A stretch of 35,211 nucleotides of DNA from Armatimonadota bacterium (lineage in GTDB: Bacteria; Sysuimicrobiota; Sysuimicrobiia; Sysuimicrobiales; Kaftiobacteriaceae), in assembly GCA_016193565.1 (NCBI GenBank), contig JACPRY010000052.1, positions 1,686 to 36,896 on the forward strand, in the 5' to 3' direction. Position 1 is the first letter of the stretch. Each line of letters opens with the position of its first letter. Below are positions 33,260-35,211 of the stretch, piece by piece. Position numbers and translations under genes: made by a program. The notes below the pieces were generated by a model that was given only the letters and a program-made list of their open reading frames with translations, was not told the origin of the DNA and made no database searches.

Positions 33260-33411
33260 CTTTACGAGCCCTTTTCACAGTTGCCGTTGGCCTAGGCTTG
33301 GGGCTGATCCTGGGACAGATCCTGCCCGATGCAGGATGGTGGTTTGAATTGGTCCTCTTGGGACTGATCGGAGCCTGGATGACCACTCGCTATCTGCGCA
33401 AGGCGCAGTAG
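33256..33411 (+). CDS. 51-aa two-helix membrane peptide, unknown function
   Basis: ATG 33256 overlaps the upstream stop. Two hydrophobic stretches (LFTVAVGLGLGLILGQIL and FELVLLGLIGAWMTT) are separated by PDAGWW, and the C-terminus is basic (RYLRKAQ). The glycine-rich first helix (GLGLGLILG) suggests helix packing. Coupled to the 100-aa membrane gene and followed by a strong hairpin, it looks like a genuine two-gene unit. Confidence 0.5.
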   Translation: MTLRALFTVAVGLGLGLILGQILPDAGWWFELVLLGLIGAWMTTRYLRKAQ

Positions 33412-33427
33412 CCGAGTGCGCAGGCAG

Positions 33428-33452
33428 CCGGGGCGGGTAGCACCCGCCCCGG
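33428..33452. terminator. Hairpin between convergent genes
   Basis: CCGGGGCGGGT (33428-33438) and ACCCGCCCCGG (33442-33452) form a perfect 11-bp stem with a 3-nt loop, followed on the + strand by TGGACTTTC. It lies 16 nt after the small membrane gene and 11 nt after (on the minus strand) the HAD gene stop, so it may serve both. Confidence 0.6.
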
Positions 33453-33463
33453 TGGACTTTCGA

Positions 33464-34276
33464 TTACGGAGTTTCAGAGACCGCAGGGCGAATGGTGAGC
33501 CAGTCTGTCCGGACCCTGTCCCATTCTTGAATGAAGAAGCCCTGGGATTCCATGAACGCGTGGATGCGCGCCGGTTCCCAGCCGAGGACACCCTCGAGAA
33601 TCGGGACGAAGACGCTCATCACGTCGTCGCTCAGCACGGTCCGTTTGGCGATGGGGGAGAGGTGCTTTGCCTCTGACACTGCGATGGTGAAGCCCTCCCG
33701 CCGGTTGACGTGCAGCATCACATGGATGTCCGAGCTCCCGTCGCCGACGTAGATGATACGGTCCCGGCCGATCTGGAGTTGATCCTGCAGCTGATCCACA
33801 ACCGCGACCTTGCCGTAGCCAGCGGGGACGCGGACGATTGACGTGATCTCCCCGGTGGACGAGTCGTACGCGAACCGCGTTCCGAAGATATGGTCGGGCT
33901 GGACGATGTCCTCCAGGGCCGACTGGATGACCTCCTCCGGCGCCGCTGAGATGATATAGAAGTGAAAGTAATGCCCCTCGATCTCACGGTCAAGCAGCTC
34001 CGCAAAGGTCCGGAGGTTCTTCTTCAGTCGAATCCGTCTGCCCGTTTCGAGGAGGTGTTCTCTGCGAACCCGGCGGTACTCCGGGTCATGGCGCAGCAGG
34101 TAGGCGAGCTCGCCGCCCTGCTGAACGAGGTTGGTCCGCGACAGGCCGGCGACTTTGTCGTGGAAGCCAGGAATGCCGAGCAACTCGCTCAGTGTCAGCC
34201 CCGTGTCGTTGAAGCTCAGGGTTTGATCAAAATCGCAGGCTAGAAGGTAGCGCTTCGGACCTCCTACCGAGTTCAT
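33464..34276 (-). CDS. HAD-superfamily phosphatase
   Basis: 270 aa. HAD motif I is ACDFDQT (about residues 13-19, nucleophile Asp), motif II Ser is in YIISAAPEE, the motif III Lys is probably in GYGKVAVVD, and motif IV is [12 protein letters not shown]. The pattern resembles phosphoserine-phosphatase/MtnX-like C1-capped enzymes, with a helical cap between motifs I and II ([14 protein letters not shown]...). The substrate cannot be assigned. ATG 34276 has AGAGGA upstream. A promoter-like element and a leader hairpin precede it. Confidence 0.8.
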   Translation of the reverse strand: MNSVGGPKRYLLACDFDQTLSFNDTGLTLSELLGIPGFHDKVAGLSRTNLVQQGGELAYLLRHDPEYRRVRREHLLETGRRIRLKKNLRTFAELLDREIEGHYFHFYIISAAPEEVIQSALEDIVQPDHIFGTRFAYDSSTGEITSIVRVPAGYGKVAVVDQLQDQLQIGRDRIIYVGDGSSDIHVMLHVNRREGFTIAVSEAKHLSPIAKRTVLSDDVMSVFVPILEGVLGWEPARIHAFMESQGFFIQEWDRVRTDWLTIRPAVSETP

Positions 34277-34306
34277 CGAAATCCTCTCTTCCCGAAGAAA
34301 TAAGGA

Positions 34307-34327
34307 GCCCGCTCAATCCGAGCGGGC
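34307..34327 (-). promoter_or_regulatory. Leader hairpin of the HAD gene
   Basis: GCCCGCTC and GAGCGGGC (8 bp, 5-nt loop) lie between the candidate promoter and the start codon. On the minus strand the stem is followed by TCCTTATTTCTT, a weak U-rich stretch, so it could act as an attenuator. No T-box motif is seen. Confidence 0.4.
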
Positions 34328-34353
34328 ATCCTGGCTCGCAAATCCTTGATGTT

Positions 34354-34382
34354 CTTCTACACATATTTTCAACGAGAGTCAA
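34354..34382 (-). promoter_or_regulatory. Candidate sigma-70 promoter of the HAD gene
   Basis: On the minus strand TTGACT and TAGAAG are separated by 17 nt. They sit in an AT-rich island (about 34335-34420) in otherwise GC-rich sequence. The leader would be about 70 nt and include the hairpin at 34307-34327. Confidence 0.5.
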
Positions 34383-34469
34383 GGCCCAAATATTTCAACA
34401 ATCAGATTCAATATTCGGTGCCTACGTCCTGACGGGCTCAAATAGCTCGATGGGATTACCGGAGGGGAT

Positions 34470-34570
34470 CGCTTCGCTCTCTCGCTCAGGGCACTCGACT
34501 CGTCCGCGTCGAGAACGACAGTTGGCCGAAGGCCACGAGCGAGGCCGCGGGAGCGGCCGAGTCGAGTGGC
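34470..34570 (+). repeat. Dispersed palindromic repeat, copy 3
   Basis: CACTCGACTCG (34492-34502) and CGAGTCGAGTG (34558-34568) flank the core GGCCGAAGGCCACGAGCGAG, as in copies 1 and 2, with CTCGCTCAGGG before the first 11-mer. This copy is intergenic and has about 20 extra bases between the left 11-mer and the core. Confidence 0.85.
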
Positions 34571-34635
34571 TGGGGGAGGACGCTTTCTCGAAAGTACACA
34601 TCCCCTACAGGCTCAGCGTGAACGTGCCCACTGCA

Positions 34636-34650
34636 CGGTGCCTGGCACCG
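34636..34650. repeat. Short perfect palindrome
   Basis: CGGTGCC-T-GGCACCG is a perfect 7-bp inverted repeat followed by GCTAAATTTTT. It stands 11 nt before another hairpin and may be a terminator or repeat remnant. Confidence 0.4.
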
Positions 34651-34661
34651 GCTAAATTTTT

Positions 34662-34699
34662 CAAGGACTACCGATTCGGTCGGTAGTCCTTGGATTTTT
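34662..34699 (+). terminator. Terminator-like hairpin
   Basis: CAAGGACTACCGA (34662-34674) and TCGGTAGTCCTTG (34680-34692) are perfectly complementary over 13 bp with a TTCGG loop, followed by GATTTTTGG. The stem is unique sequence, unlike the tandem-repeat hairpins. No intact gene precedes it, so the unit it terminates may have been lost. Confidence 0.6.
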
Positions 34700-34860
34700 G
34701 GCTAGGCAGGATCACGCTGGCCGAGGCGATGGATCAGGGACAGGCCCAGATCGACGGCCCGCCGGCGCTGACCCGCGCGTTTCCACTCTGGTTACAGCTC
34801 AGCCGCTTCGCCGATGTGGTCCGCGAAAGCGTCACTCGCGAAGTCACCCGAACCCCCTAG
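34690..34860 (+). pseudogene. Fragment resembling the C-terminus of a HxlR/SCP2-type regulator
   Basis: A 56-codon frame reading WLGRITLAEAMDQGQAQIDG, then PPALTRAFPLWLQLSRFADV, up to TAG 34858. This pattern (W-x-G-x-(L/I)-(S/T)-L-x(2)-A, then GP-x-A-L-x-RAFP-x-W) is familiar from the SCP2-like end of winged-helix regulators. There is no helix-turn-helix part: a terminator-like hairpin abuts the 5' end, so the rest of the gene seems to have been deleted. The family call rests on pattern memory and is tentative. Confidence 0.4.
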
Positions 34861-34911
34861 CGCCACTTCAGAGACGGCGTATCTCCGCGCAACCAGGCGC
34901 GTCACCCCAGT

Positions 34912-35211
34912 CTAGAAGCTGGCCGGAGAGGAAAAGGGCTTAGTCGCATCTACCAGAAACATCACGAACGCGCGTAGATCTGTCGAGCCGCAACTGGAGA
35001 CTTGCGTCGGAGTGCCGGCAGGCGGACCAGCTTCGGTCCCACTAGCCGGAATACGAATCACCCCTTGGGGAGTCCGCACGCAAACCTCTCCCTTGAGCAC
35101 GTAGAACCCTTCGCTCCCTGGATGAGTGTGTACGATGGTTGTGCTACCGAGGGGGCCACTGGGTGTGTTGATCCGAAGAAGATACTCTGGTGCGACCACC
35201 GGCGGGAGTGG
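34912..35211 (-). CDS. Cupin-domain protein (5' end cut by window edge)
   Basis: The frame is open from the right edge; GTG 35199 is an internal candidate start. A single cupin fold is visible: TTIVHTHPGSEGFYVLKGEVCV (cupin motif 1, H-x-H-x(3)-E-type) and a second half with PAGTPTQVSSCGSTDLRAFVMFLVDATKPF (a weak motif 2; the usual His is not obvious). Cupins of this kind bind a metal or small ligand. Function cannot be inferred from context. Confidence 0.7.
   Translation of the reverse strand, partial: PLPPVVAPEYLLRINTPSGPLGSTTIVHTHPGSEGFYVLKGEVCVRTPQGVIRIPASGTEAGPPAGTPTQVSSCGSTDLRAFVMFLVDATKPFSSPASF

Noticed and set aside
34450-34686. 78-codon plus-strand frame over repeat copy 3
   Set aside because: It consists of repeat and hairpin sequence, with no protein motif.

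Overview
The window is a gene-dense, high-GC bacterial chromosome segment. Almost every gene is on the + strand, and most neighbours overlap by 1-8 nt (ATGA, GTGA and TGATG junctions). Gene content suggests an uncultured Terrabacteria-type lineage (Bacillota, Armatimonadota, Sysuimicrobiota or a relative). The supporting genes are a SpoVS homologue, a CsaB pyruvyltransferase beside DUF2993 and DUF5693 membrane genes, long-form HPF, and the order cdd-era ... recO-glyQS-ppdK-dgt familiar from Bacillota. I cannot fix the phylum from sequence alone. No phage, transposase, CRISPR array, tRNA or rRNA is visible.

Layout. 1-3151: general L-amino-acid ABC importer (aapJQMP type; aapJ cut by the window edge). 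3297-5104: CNNM/CorC-type membrane protein and cytidine deaminase. 5161-9503: Era, a PRC/MgtE_N/CBS sensor protein paired with an NRAMP-type transporter, and RecO. 9609-13008: small membrane protein, then glycyl-tRNA synthetase glyQ-glyS. 13122-16826: pyruvate phosphate dikinase (damaged) and a dGTPase-like HD hydrolase. 16906-21313: cold-shock protein, HPF, an unrecognised protein and SecA. 21292-24347: Lnt with a CPBP-like tail, and prfB with its programmed +1 frameshift. 24340-28192: DUF2993-DUF5693-csaB envelope cluster. 28239-31178: spoVS, prs, gltX. The remainder (31175-35211) is looser: a damaged glnS on the minus strand, two tiny overlapping membrane proteins, a HAD hydrolase, regulator debris and a cupin.

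The most striking feature is a series of ten intergenic inverted repeats at transcription-unit borders. At each, a 7-9 nt unit is repeated about four times in a left arm, and the complementary repeat forms a right arm, giving long near-perfect stems. The unit differs between most loci (for example GGAAACGA, GGTCGTA, ATTGCGTCC, CGATAACG, GTTGAAGG, GGGAACC, GTGAATG). Arms run into the ends of neighbouring genes, encoding protein tails, stops or starts. At three loci an extended -10 promoter (TGN-TATAAT-like) follows the right arm directly.

A second repeat family, about 90-100 bp with a perfect 11-bp inverted repeat, occurs three times. One copy supplies the start and N-terminus of cytidine deaminase, and one is inserted in frame in the DUF5693 gene. 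Two conserved enzymes, PPDK and GlnRS, carry internal deletions that remove essential motifs, and the Lnt/CPBP junction looks frameshifted. These may be real lesions or assembly errors.
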